A stretch of 64,000 bases of DNA from Salminus brasiliensis (Eukaryota; Chordata; Actinopteri; Characiformes; Bryconidae), in assembly GCF_030463535.1 (NCBI RefSeq), contig NC_132891.1:5163318-5227317 (forward strand), given 5' to 3'. Made by a program: the position numbers and the translations under genes. Below, one piece after another: positions 51,601 through 60,784 of this stretch (positions are counted from its first letter, which is position 1; every line of letters begins with the position of its first letter). The notes under the pieces were generated by a model. The model was not told the origin of the DNA, did no database searches, and worked only from the letters and a program-made list of their open reading frames with translations.

Positions 51601-54600
51601 CTGCTGATGGACATGGCCACTATGACGGGCTGCCAGCCGGACCTTAGCACCTCTCTGATCTGAAGGCTCCGTCGAGCAATCACGACCCACAGAGGGATCA
51701 GTAAGAGGAAGAACACACAGACCAGCGGAGAGAGGTACCAGATATCTACGGCAAAAACACACAATATACATTTATATATCAATGGATGACGTCTGCGATG
51801 TAGAATGGAGCAAATATGACATAAATATGCAAAATATGATGCTGACGCTGCACTGCAAACACACAGATGAAGACAGAAGTGGCTCACGCTGTGGTGATTC
51901 TGCTCAACACGCTGTGAAATAAAACTAAAAGGTTTTGCAAGAGAGAAACCCACGGGAATTTACAATCACGTGACGGCACATCAAAGGCAGAAATGTGAGA
52001 CTTGACAGCAATGTTTACTGCCTTCCTCACGCAATATAAAGCTGTCAGATGAAAATATGAGGCCTAATAAACATAGCTACGGCTTTATGACCTCCGTCTT
52101 CCTCTCGACACCTCTATCCCACACTGGAACGGGATAGTCATTCTATGTACAAAGCGTCCGCTGCCCTCTACTGGGGCACTTCTGTTACTACGTCACCAGG
52201 AACAATCACACTACAGTCTTTCTGCTATCAGAATCACAATCAGAAATATTTTATTGATCCCAGAAGGGAAATTGCTGTTGTTACAATTGCAACTTAAGAA
52301 TAAACACTCTATAAATTAAAATAAATGTCTATTTTTTTTTTCTATAAAATAGAGAAAAAAGAATTGACACTCAATCTTCACTCAAATCTAATTAGACTCT
52401 TAAGAATAAAGGTGCTACAAAGGGTTCTCAAACAACCCTGAAAAGCACCTTTATTTGCCTTTGCTTTATTTTTACTTTCTATCCACATCTGCCAGTCTCT
52501 ACATTCAAAAAATCTGATTTTAATTTAGATTTTAATTATTGCACAAACACAATTAATCAAATTAATCTGCTAATTTTAACCAGTTAACATTTTTAAACAC
52601 AAATGAATCATCTTATCAAGTTTCTCCCCAACTTCAGCACCGCAGGTCTCTCTCTGTACAGAGCCTGGTGACGTATTAGCGCTTTTACTTAGCGATGTAA
52701 ACACAGCGTCGCTATTGTTGAGCTCAGAGGATAGATTACACTTTATTTATGCTGGAATATGGATTAAATCTCATAACTAACTCTCATTCTCTTACACACA
52801 CACACACCGCTGCTCCTCTCATAGCTCTTAGCTTAATCCAGCCCAATGACTGATCATCCATTTAGCTCTTAAAAAGCATTTTCTCAAAACTACACTGAGA
52901 TTTCACAAGAAAATAAATTGCAGACTCATCTAGACAGTTTATTAGGCACACTACACATCCACAAATTCAAGGACGTGCCGACTACAATTCTAATTTGCGA
53001 TTCATCTGAATTAATCACTTAACGGCATAAAAATTTTTATTGACACCACTAGTTTTAATCATTTCATTATTTTAAATATTTTAATATCGCTCTCATTTAC
53101 ACTGATAATCCTCTTTATAACCCTGAATTTGGAGTTCTGACTTTTGAGTTGAACCCATCCAGCTGCGTACCTCTGTACTGATAGAGGGTGCTGCTGATTC
53201 CGGCCAGCAGAGAGAGGGTGATGAGGTCCCCCAGACTTGCAGCGATTGGGGTGGCCACGTTGTCTGGATTGATGCCCACTCTCCTGGAGCCGATGATAAC
53301 ACCGATCATCACCAGCCCTGCAGACACACAGACGTTACAGTATCACAAGCAGCGACCAAGTGGGCGATTCACAAGTTGGTTGCTATGGCTTTGCCAGGTA
53401 GTTGCTATGGTATCCCAGGTGGCTACTATGGTGTCCCAGGTGGCTGCTATGGTGTTACTAAATGGTTGCAAGGTAGTTGCTATGGTATCGCATGTGGCTG
53501 CTATGGTGTGCCAGGTGGCTACTATAGTGTTGCTGAAAGGTTGCAAGGTGGTTGCTTTGGCATTGCCAGGTGGTTGCTATAGTATCCCATGTGGCTGCTA
53601 CGGTGTTCCAGGTAGCTGCTATGGTGTTGCTAAATGGTTGAAAGTTGGTTGCTATGGCATTGCCAAGTAGCTGCCATGGTATCCCATGTGGCTGCAATGG
53701 TGTCCCAGATGGCTGCTATGGTGTTGCTAAATGGTTGCAAGGTAGTTGCTATGGTGTCCCAGGTGGCTACTATGGTGTTGCTAAAAGGTTTCAAGGTGGT
53801 TGCTTTGGCAATGCCAGGTGGTTGCTATAGTATCCCATGTGGCTGCTACGATGTTCCAGGTAGCTGCTATGGTGTTGCTAAATGGTTGAAAGTTGGTTGC
53901 TATGGCATTGCCAAGTAGCTGCTATGGTATCCCATGTGGCTGCAATGGTGTCCCAGGTGGCTGTTATGGTGATGCTAAATGATTGCAAGGTGGTTGCTAT
54001 GGTGGGGAAAGGCTATAGTATAGTATTTCAGGTGGATACTATGGTGTTGCTAAGTTTCCTGATAGGTGGGTGCTATAGTGTTGCACGTTTATTGTAGGGA
54101 TATGTCAGGTGGATGTTATAGTGGTGCTTAGTAGTTGCAGGGTTTTGCAATTTGCACAAATAATAAGAAGAAGAAGAAGAAGAAAAAGAAGAAGAAGAAA
54201 ATGATGTAAACACTAATTTCATTAAGACCACTTCCTTGTGCATGCAGTGCTGAAGCCTGTGCCCTAAACAGAACAAAACTGGACACCGTGGTCAGTACAG
54301 TACCTAAAGACAGCGCAGCGATAAAAGCAGTGGTCACACTGCTGGCACAGAGGACAGCAGCCTGGTCCAACTCCACTCCTCCCCTGGACACGGCCCCAAG
54401 AGCCACCGCCGCCACAGCTGCAAGGAAGCCCACCACTGTGGCCTGCACCTGCAGAACAGCGTGTGTCATTGAAATTACATTCACCACTGGAGGGGAGGGG
54501 AATTCTGACCACTAATTAGTGTTAGCCTTCCAGTTTGTAGGATTAATGACTGAGCTATAGTTAGTTATGCCAGTCAAGAGAAAACGGGGCCCTGTGGCCA

Positions 54601-57600
54601 GATCTTTATTTCATTTACTTAACAACAGTATTATGGTTAGGCTTTGGGTTAAAGCCAGAGTCAGAGACAAAGTCAGGGTAAGGGTCAGTGTTGAGTTTAG
54701 GTATTAGATTAGGGATAAAGAACCGGTCTAGAGGCAGTGTGTTTGGTTTAGGTTTAGGGACAAGTTAGTTAAATTGTACAGATATTTAGCTGAATCTTAG
54801 GTGAATAGAAGGTGAGTATACATACGAATTCACAGGAGAAGTAATTATGGACCATTACATTAATTAATTATATTTTTAATTACATTGATGATTATTATGC
54901 AAAGGTTTAAGCACCCTTCTTCAAATGGCTCATTTTGTTGGATTTTGAACAAAGGAAAAACAGGAAAAAACATAAATATCCAATTGTATCGCTTATTTTT
55001 ACATTTATTTTCAGAGTTCAACAGATTTTTAAAAATGTAAACTTATTTAATGTACCATTACTTTTTTATTTTTGTATTTTTTTTGTATGATGATACATCC
55101 AGTACGAAAACCGCTTCAGAATGTGCTGAAGTGAGTCTAAACCCTCTTTCAATGAAAGTCAATGTAAAAAGTCATTTTGGAGCATTTCTATGTACAGAAC
55201 AATTGCCTGATCCATATTTTGTCACAGATGAAAAATGACGGTTTGTTGAGTACAGCTAAGGGTTGTAATGTTTTTGACAGAAGCAAAATGAACTGAATTT
55301 TAAAAAGAAAGGCTCTGCCAGCCATGATATAAAGCAGTGCTAATATTAATTAGGGTTCTGGATCTTTGCCGAGCTGATAAAACGATGCTGTGTGATGTCT
55401 CTATAAAAGCATTAAAGTAATGTAATTCCTGCTTCTCACCCATGGTGTGTGCACTGTAATAAATCCTGGCTGCATTTCCCTGTGTTCTTTCTTCATATTA
55501 ATGTCCCACTGTCCCACGACTAATTTAAATAACTTTCTAAATCTGCAGCATTCAAAAAATAATCAGAGCTCAGCAATTTATAGAACACAACCTCTCCACA
55601 ACCTCCACAATACAGTCCAGGTCTTACTTTTTAATAAAAGCTGATATGGAAGAGTGTAGTGCTATTTATTTCACACTGTAGGACGCAATACCTGTATGTA
55701 GGCAAAGACTGAGCTACTGCGGCAATAAGCTTACCTGTATAAGGGCCAGGTTGCTGGACACCATTAACCACTGCTGCTTAGGATCATCCATCTGGCCAGT
55801 GTTTGCCTATGCAAGTGGACACAGGACACAACGTAAAACACCATCAGGTAAAAGGGGTTTAGACTGTTTTTCTGGAAGTCCATTTATGATATGTATGGGG
55901 GTCAATCATGGAATGGACAGAGCTACACTGATATAGGCTGAATGGGCGTAACTAAACTAATGTAGGATTAATGGGCGTAGCTAAATTGATATAGACTGTA
56001 TGGGTGGGGCTAAATTGATACAGGCTGAATAGGTGGAGCTAAATTGATATAGGCTGAATGGGCTGGGTTTAACTGATACAGGCTAAAGGGGCGTGGCCAA
56101 ACAGTGGTAAGCTGAATGGGTGGGGCTAAACTCAAGTAGACTGAATGAGTGGGGCTAAACTCATATTGGCTGAATAGGTGGGGCTAAACTGATATAGGCT
56201 GAATGGGTGGGGCTAAATAGTGGTAAGCTGAATGGGTGGGGCTAAACTCAAGTAGACTGAATGAGTGGGGCTAAACTCATATAGGCTGAATAGGTGGGGC
56301 TAAACTGATATAGGCTGAATAGGTGGGGCTAAACTGATATAGGCGGAATGGGTGGGGTTAAATTGATACAGGCTGATTGGGTGGGGTTAAATTGATACAG
56401 GCTGATTGGGTGGGGTTAAATTGATACAGGCTGATTGGGTGGGGCTAAATTGATACAGGCTGAATCGGTGGGGCTAAACTGATATAGGCTGAATGGGCTG
56501 GGTTTAACTCATACAGGCTGAAAGGGCGTGGCCAAACAGTGGTAAGCTGAATGGGTGGGGATAAACTGATATAGGCTGAATAGGCGGGGCTAAACTGATA
56601 TAGACTGCATGGGTGGGGCTAAACTGATATAGGCTGATTGGGTGGGGCTAAACTGTTACAGGCTGATTAGGCAGGGTTTTATTGATGTAGCTAAATGGGT
56701 TGGGCTAAACCGATGTAGGCAGAATAGGCGGGGCTAAACTGAAATAGGCTGAATGGGTGAGACTAAACTGAAACTGATTATCTATGATTTGAGACATTCA
56801 TAAACACACAACACATAAAAGACTACAGTAAAGTCTGTACAGTACTACAGATATAACCCAGACCTGAAACCTGAGCAGTGTGAAGAGAGCTTACTGCAGT
56901 GGAGAGACGAGAGGCCAGTGTCATCTCCAGATTCCCCTTCAGGCCAACCAGAGCTGGCACCAGGATAAACACCTCTGTGATGACTTTAAATACATCCCAA
57001 TGCTGAAACACAGACACAACACACACACAATATTCAGATGGAAAATAACACATAGTGTATCCTATTCTTTTAGCATTACAGAATGCTGTAATTACTCTAA
57101 AAAGAATGTTTCTTGTTTTCATAATTCTAAAATACAGAGAGAGATTGATGGTCATGTATTTAAATAGTAATTAATTAATAAAATGCCTCACATTCTACTG
57201 CATTTAACCCATATAAGCTTGTTTTTCTAAGATTACCATAAAAAAAAAACACACAATGCAGTTCAAGAAGATTTAAACCACATCCCGGATGAAGATCAGA
57301 GCTGTAGATGATTCTAAAATGACGCAGAAAGCTGTAGAACATCAACAATACATTTATTATGGTAGCCGATGAGGCCGATGAGACCCGAGACTGGCTGCGT
57401 GCAGTCTGAGAGCCGTCGGCCATATCACTCTGCAAACCTTGACTGCACGTCTGTAGAAGACAGCCTACGGTACCTAAGTGCTGACGGGCGAGGAAACGAT
57501 CTTCTTGGGGTGTTGTCCCCCGTTATATGTAAATTGGTCCGTAATTTGGAGATGTTACTAGGGCTCACTTCAGATAATGCCACAATGTTTCACAGTTTTG

Positions 57601-58429
57601 AGGAATTCCAGCTTGAAGTTGCCCTATTGCACAGGCCCTATCCAGATCAGTCAAATGTGGCATGTCGATTATTGGAGCTGACACCTACTGACCAATGTAG
57701 CAGGGCCCATGCTCATGCCATCCTGATTGACAGCACCTGGGGGTACCAGAATCCTGGCAGCACCTGGGGGTACCAGAATCCTGGCAGCACCTGGGGGTAC
57801 CAGAATCCTGGCAGCACCTGGGGGTACCAGAATCCTGGCAGCACCTGGGGGTACCAGAAGCTCAAAACTAATTTTAAAAGCAATAGCAGAACCCACATAT
57901 TCAGCTCTCCTGCTCATCCCACAAATGTATATAATATATATATATATATATTATTTTATTATTTTACTTATTCAGTATTGCTCTTTGGGTGTGACTGGGA
58001 CCTTGAGATCACAATTCCGTTCCACCTCATGTACCACGTACCACCTGTATGCTGTAAATTTCCATCCTTTTTGTGTTAAGTTTATATGTGCTGAACGTCG
58101 GGTCTCTTGAACAGCTGTTGGTTCTGTGTGGTTCTATCTTTGCCGCACAGGACAGCACTACCGCGAGGGTAAATGAGAGCTAAATCACCAGCATGAAATT
58201 GTCCTGACGGTTTTGGCAGGTGTGAGTGAGTGAGCTGAGGGTTCTCTGTTCTACTATCCGCCATCTAAAAATAACCCTGATGTTTAAATAAACAGATAAG
58301 AGACGTGGTGCCAGGCAGCCAGCGAGTGGGTATTTATAACCCAGCGTCCACACTGATGGAGCCGCTGCTGAAACGTCACAGCCCCATCTAGCCATCCTGC
58401 CATCCTGGGAGCTAGCCCATTTCTGCCTT

Positions 58430-58481
<52 letters not shown>

Positions 58482-58594
58482 TCTCTCGCTCAGGCCATAC
58501 ACTCTGCCTCTCCTATTCTTGCTCACTCTTAATTCAATTACTAGGCAAAGAGCGGTGCCCAGGCCACCTGCCTCCTCTCACAACACACAAACAA

Positions 58595-58625
<31 letters not shown>

Positions 58626-60453
58626 TACACAGATAGACACACACACACACATAGACAAGAAGCATTAGAAACCCTAGTTTTGAGCTTCAAGGCTAGTGAC
58701 CAGCAGTGTCCACTAACAGGGACACACTGGGTAAAATGTAAAACATTTTTTTAAAATGTAGTTAAAGCAGCTTTATGCAAAACTGAGTAATTTTGATCTT
58801 GGGCTCCCCCTGCAGTTGTGGAGGGTAGTTCACTTTTACACCACTGCTGAAAATACAAATTGTGCTTTGAGCGCCCCCTTCATGGACAACTGAGAGATAC
58901 AAAAGTGCCCTCTGAAGGTAAAGAAGCATGTGGACTGAAGATTTTGAACAAGTCTGATGATCCTACAGCTGATACTTATTAGGAAAATTATGCTACATAG
59001 TATTGGTTAAACAGGTTTGAGGTGAAGGCCCTTTCCTCATCTCATTAACATCACCTAATAAGGGTATATGAGAATTATGACCATAATTATGACCATAATT
59101 AAACAAGTAATTTTAGTTTCAGCCTGAAATTTCACCCAGTTTTCACCATAGCATTAACGGTTTTGTCTTAAGTGTGTTTGATTATTGAGTCATGTGTAAA
59201 AAAAAATCTCAGAATTCACTGTTATATTGCAGATTTGTGCTGTCATCCAAAAACCTTGTATCTCTAAAATGTCAACTTTACAGGAGAAGGCAAAAATCTT
59301 CTTAACTTTCAATGGAAGTCAATGTTTAAAGATTTTTCAGGTCATTCTGGAGCATTTCTGAAACTCAATGTAAATAACAACTGCCAAAAATGGAGATGCA
59401 AGATTTGGCAGCTGTTATCTATATTGAGTTAGAATTTCATGGTTATTGGACCAAGAGAAATGCTACAAAATGGCTTGGAGTAAAATCTTCTAATACTGAC
59501 TTACCTTGAAGATTTTTACCTTCGTCTGCAAAGTTGACATTTTTCAGTCTGCCAAATTCAAATTAGACCGATGTCAAAAAGATGGCAAAAATTAAGAATG
59601 AAGGTACTGGCATGACAGTGATGATCTCCTACATTGCATACAGTCTATTTCTATTCTCTAAAGTCTTTATTTCACATACAAACTTGGGGTTGTTGTATTT
59701 GCACAATGAGTGAGTAACTAAACATCATTAGCAAAGCAAAACTGCAGCTCATTGGCATTTATAAAGGGCTCTTGTCAACCTAATCTCATCTATTATCCAC
59801 TACCCTGGTCCTGGAGGCACTCTGTCCTACACATTTGAGTGTTTTCGCTGCTTTAACACACCCACTTCAACTCAGGAAAGGCTTGTTATTAAGGTGATTC
59901 ATTGGATCAGGTGTACAGAGCAGGGTAAAACATCAGAACATTGCTGAAAATGCAGAAATGTAAAGTAATGTAAAGTCATTTTTGACCATTTCTATTGGTC
60001 CATTTCTATTGGTCCATCGAAATAGAGACTATCCAGGACGAGGCTACTCCATAAGCAAGGCAGGACTCTTCAAATGGACCCTAAAGTGATGCCATAGAAG
60101 AACCACTCTTGGTTCCATGAAGAACCACATCAGAGATTAGTGTGAGTGTGGAGAACCTTCAGTTGAAGAGGTTCTTCACATTCAGTGCATTACAGTACAG
60201 TACCACAACATCACCCAAAGACTACAGACACACCAAACGTTAGGTGAAATAGCCCTACTTGAACGAGATCCATGACGAGTCCGGCTGCCACCATGCCCAG
60301 CCCAGAGACCAGGTAGGGCAGGATGACCTGGGCGGCGATGAGGTAGGAGCTTTCGGGCAAGAAGCCATGAGCTGACCGGGTCAGTTTGCAGGTGACGCCT
60401 CTCAGCTTCTTCCCCTGGTAGCAAAGCTCCAGTTCTAACTGAGTGACCACCAT
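42175..60453 (-). CDS. slc41a3: slc41a3, MgtE-like divalent cation (Mg2+) transporter, ten coding exons
   Basis: complement(join(42175..42348, 44282..44430, 45145..45279, 51091..51170, 51601..51745, 53171..53317, 54304..54448, 55735..55806, 56895..57002, 60259..60453)) adds up to 1350 bases, 449 residues plus stop, with every junction GT-AG and every phase consistent. SLC41 proteins are multi-pass membrane transporters of magnesium (SLC41A3 has been linked to mitochondria). The internal duplication of two MgtE-like domains is visible. [10 protein letters not shown] (88-97) pairs with [10 protein letters not shown] (301-310), and NPDN...P...GD (190-204) pairs with DPDN...P...GD (413-427), the latter exactly 223 residues apart. 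A3 rather than A1 or A2 is chosen from [17 protein letters not shown], PGVLPxxM...WPNPCxTF and the chst13 neighbour. Much of the C-terminal half is also close to A1. The N-terminus is uncertain. Confidence 0.92.
42520..42772 (+). mobile_element. MITE family A, 3' half
   Basis: In slc41a3 intron 9. Has CCACTGCTCCACAGCTCAAAG, GTACTTCTCTACAGGGACTAG and the terminal GTCCACAAATATTTGGACAAG. The 5' end is missing. Confidence 0.75.
42845..42925 (+). mobile_element. L2-type LINE fragment (forward)
   Basis: GATCCATGGAAGACGAGCATCC and CTGCACTGAAGTGGTGGAA are the forward version of the block at 12370 and 11430. A tail-like GAGAAGAGCGTCTGCTAAATG is at about 43058-43080, which may belong to the same worn element. 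Confidence 0.6.
43505..43645 (+). repeat. Dispersed repeat, second copy at 58760-58930
   Basis: Both contain CTTTGAGCGCCCCC, CATGGACA, GAGAGATA and GAAGCATGTGGACTGA in the same order. Both lie in slc41a3 introns. Confidence 0.7.
44282..44430 (-). CDS. slc41a3: slc41a3 coding exon 9
   Basis: 149 bp between CCTCAG and CAG|GTCAGG. Encodes [20 protein letters not shown] and [21 protein letters not shown] then YLCAALLQ. Two membrane segments. Ends in phase 0. Confidence 0.95.
45145..45279 (-). CDS. slc41a3: slc41a3 coding exon 8 (second GNL...ASR motif)
   Basis: 135 bp between TCTCAG and GCAG|GTCAGC. Encodes [20 protein letters not shown], then [18 protein letters not shown] and VTFFSA. The PGVLP...WPNPC text is the strongest A3-specific feature. 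Confidence 0.95.
45414..45466 (+). repeat. (TG)n microsatellite
   Basis: About 26 TG units in slc41a3 intron 7, close to exon 8. Confidence 0.95.
46170..46262 (-). mobile_element. MITE family A, terminal fragment (reverse)
   Basis: From TACTCCAACAAAAGCCAGAT to CCCAATACTTTTGTCCATAT, only the outer 90 bp of the element. Confidence 0.75.
46405..46825 (+). mobile_element. MITE family A, copy (forward, 3' end short)
   Basis: Starts ATGGACAAAAGTATTGGGAC and continues through GCTGTGAGGATTTGATTGCA, ATGTTGGATGATCACCACCC and GCCTGGCACC-type landmarks. Ends after TGTGTGTACATTTGCACATC without the right terminus. It faces the fragment at 46170 head to head. Confidence 0.85.
47693..47855 (+). mobile_element. 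MITE family A, 5' fragment
   Basis: GGACAAAAGTATTGGGACACC through GCATTGCTGTGAGGATTTGA, then abruptly unrelated sequence. Confidence 0.78.
48545..48770 (-). mobile_element. tRNA-derived SINE fragment expanded by (CA)n
   Basis: GGGTACAGATGGAATTTGG, TTTAACCCATTTGTGCTGTGA, then a long CA run (48602-48668), then GAGGGCCCAACAGTGGCAG. The CA run grew from the short ACACACACCC tract normally present in this SINE body (compare 35515 and 39630). Confidence 0.7.
48602..48668 (+). repeat. (CA)n microsatellite inside a SINE
   Basis: Pure CA for about 66 bp. Confidence 0.95.
49144..50248. mobile_element. Long-inverted-repeat (foldback) element
   Basis: The left arm 49144-49519 and right arm 49968-50248 are near-identical in opposite orientation, sharing GTCAAAAGGTTAAGAAAATA, TTAGTAGCGCCAACAGCAAC, AGTAAACTATGAAGTGTTGC and CTTCACTTAGTGAAAGAA. 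The left arm has about 95 extra bases. The loop repeats an arm segment once more (49550-49640) and contains paired CGATGCGGATGCCGATGT / GGCCGATAT words. No transposase frame. A non-autonomous DNA transposon with unusually long arms is the best description. It sits in slc41a3 intron 7. Confidence 0.85.
51091..51170 (-). CDS. slc41a3: slc41a3 coding exon 7
   Basis: A short 80-bp exon (acceptor TTCCAG, donor AACG|GTGAGT) encoding [20 protein letters not shown] and FTPVIN. Too short to appear as an ORF but matching the family almost residue for residue. Confidence 0.95.
51601..51745 (-). CDS. slc41a3: slc41a3 coding exon 6
   Basis: Acceptor CCGTAG, donor AGCAG|GTACGC. Encodes [19 protein letters not shown] and [19 protein letters not shown] then VIVAMSIS. 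The first two bases complete Asp from exon 5 and the last two begin Ser. Frames extending upstream of 51745 are intronic. Confidence 0.95.
53171..53317 (-). CDS. slc41a3: slc41a3 coding exon 5 (first NPDN...GD motif)
   Basis: 147 bp between CTGCAG and AGAG|GTACGC, encoding [19 protein letters not shown] and [20 protein letters not shown]. Asp192/Asn193 and Gly203/Asp204 belong to the signature of the first MgtE-like domain. Confidence 0.95.
53345..54135 (+). repeat. Minisatellite with 248-bp higher-order period
   Basis: Short units of about 23-25 bp built on GTTGCTATGGTGTT / TGGCTGCTATGGT are organised into larger blocks. GGTTGCTTTGGCA and the following 200 bp recur at 53551 and 53799, offset 248. 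It starts 28 bp from exon 5 and fills much of slc41a3 intron 4. Open frames in several phases are a by-product. Confidence 0.93.
54163..54201 (+). repeat. (AAG)n triplet run
   Basis: AAG triplets with one AAAAG interruption, about 100 bp from exon 4. Confidence 0.9.
54304..54448 (-). CDS. slc41a3: slc41a3 coding exon 4
   Basis: Acceptor CTGCAG, donor TTAG|GTACTG. Encodes [18 protein letters not shown] and [17 protein letters not shown], two hydrophobic segments. Ends one base into a Gly codon completed by exon 5. Confidence 0.95.
55735..55806 (-). CDS. slc41a3: slc41a3 coding exon 3
   Basis: A 72-bp, phase-0 exon between CATAG and CAG|GTAAG encoding [20 protein letters not shown] plus ALIQ. 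NTGQxDDP and SSNLALIQ are the A3-type version of this segment. Confidence 0.93.
55935..56775 (+). repeat. 29-bp minisatellite
   Basis: About 28-29 units of GATATAGGCTGAATGGGTGG plus GGCTAAACT. Variant units (AAGTAGACTGAATGAG, GTGGTAAGCTGAATGG) recur in the same order, showing block duplication. It occupies most of slc41a3 intron 2. Confidence 0.95.
56895..57002 (-). CDS. slc41a3: slc41a3 coding exon 2
   Basis: Exactly 36 codons, phase 0 at both ends, acceptor TTTCAG, donor GCA|GTAAGC. Encodes [20 protein letters not shown] followed by the [16 protein letters not shown] motif, among the most conserved parts of the family. Confidence 0.95.
57369..58079 (+). CDS. Unrecognised ORF, 236 codons, antisense in slc41a3 intron 1
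   Basis: I do not recognise this product. The ORF runs from ATG 57369 to 58079 on the strand opposite slc41a3. Residues up to about 120 are of mixed, protein-like composition (for example [34 protein letters not shown]). Then come five nine-residue repeats of STWGYQNPG from an in-frame 27-bp tandem, followed by an Ile/Tyr-rich part over a TA microsatellite that is unlikely to be protein. An in-frame stop lies just before the ATG. It could be a fragment of an inserted retroelement or pseudogene, or chance. No promoter or splice signals were identified. Confidence 0.2.
   Translation: MRPMRPETGCVQSESRRPYHSANLDCTSVEDSLRYLSADGRGNDLLGVLSPVICKLVRNLEMLLGLTSDNATMFHSFEEFQLEVALLHRPYPDQSNVACRLLELTPTDQCSRAHAHAILIDSTWGYQNPGSTWGYQNPGSTWGYQNPGSTWGYQNPGSTWGYQKLKTNFKSNSRTHIFSSPAHPTNVYNIYIYILFYYFTYSVLLFGCDWDLEITIPFHLMYHVPPVCCKFPSFLC
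57731..57858 (+). repeat. 27-bp tandem repeat, five units
   Basis: CAGCACCTGGGGGTACCAGA plus ATCCTGG, starting at 57731, 57758, 57785, 57812 and 57839 without substitutions until the last unit breaks off. Near-perfect identity means recent expansion. Confidence 0.97.
58431..58479 (+). repeat. (CA)n microsatellite
   Basis: Uninterrupted CA. A second, broken CA run lies at 58594-58652. Confidence 0.95.
59262..59550. mobile_element. MITE family B, palindromic full copy
   Basis: Left arm 59266-59365 (AAAATGTCAACTTTACAGGA ... CATTCTGGAGCATTTCTG) pairs with right arm about 59455-59545 (GAAATGCTACAAAATGGC ... GCAAAGTTGACATTTTT). No coding sequence. Single-arm relatives occur at five other places in the window. 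Confidence 0.75.
60259..60453 (-). CDS. slc41a3: slc41a3 coding exon 1 (N-terminus, first membrane segment)
   Basis: ATG at 60453 in a good context (GCAATGG) gives 65 residues ending at donor CAA|GTAGGG in phase 0. The last 30 residues ([20 protein letters not shown]...VMDLVQ) fit the first transmembrane segment of SLC41 proteins. The first 35 are not recognisable. The frame stays open upstream to about 60561 without another ATG, so an extra 5' coding exon cannot be excluded. Confidence 0.78.
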
Positions 60454-60784
60454 TGCTGCTACCCCATCCCACAGCAGAGATGACTCTCCGAGGTCCAGTG
60501 AAAGCTCCGGGACGATTTGCAGAAGTTCCTGGAACTTCTTAGCTCCCCTTGGACCAGCTCCTCATAAACTTACCACTGAATAGACAACGGGAGATCTCCA
60601 GTGGATTGACACATCCAGAGCATGAGGATATTTCAGTGTGCCACGGGCAGAACAGGGGCCAGAGAAGTCAGGTGACCGTTTGAGGAGGGTTGTGTCCGCT
60701 AAAGCATTTAAAGGTCATTCCAGCTGATATCATGCACTGAAGCCATTCATGAGATTCCTCCAAAAACTTGTTGACCCTGAAGAG

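Noticed and set aside
53188..53918. Plus-strand ORFs repeating [12 protein letters not shown] text
   Set aside because: Product of the 248-bp intronic minisatellite, antisense to slc41a3 exon 5 at one end. The repeat is open in more than one frame.
54264..54512. Gly/Cys-rich reverse ORF beginning [12 protein letters not shown]
   Set aside because: Alternative frame over slc41a3 exon 4. The VQATVVGF frame is the conserved one.
60182..60472. 96-codon reverse ORF starting MGWGSSNGG
   Set aside because: Wrong frame of slc41a3 exon 1. The SLC41-like text is in the neighbouring frame (ATG 60453).
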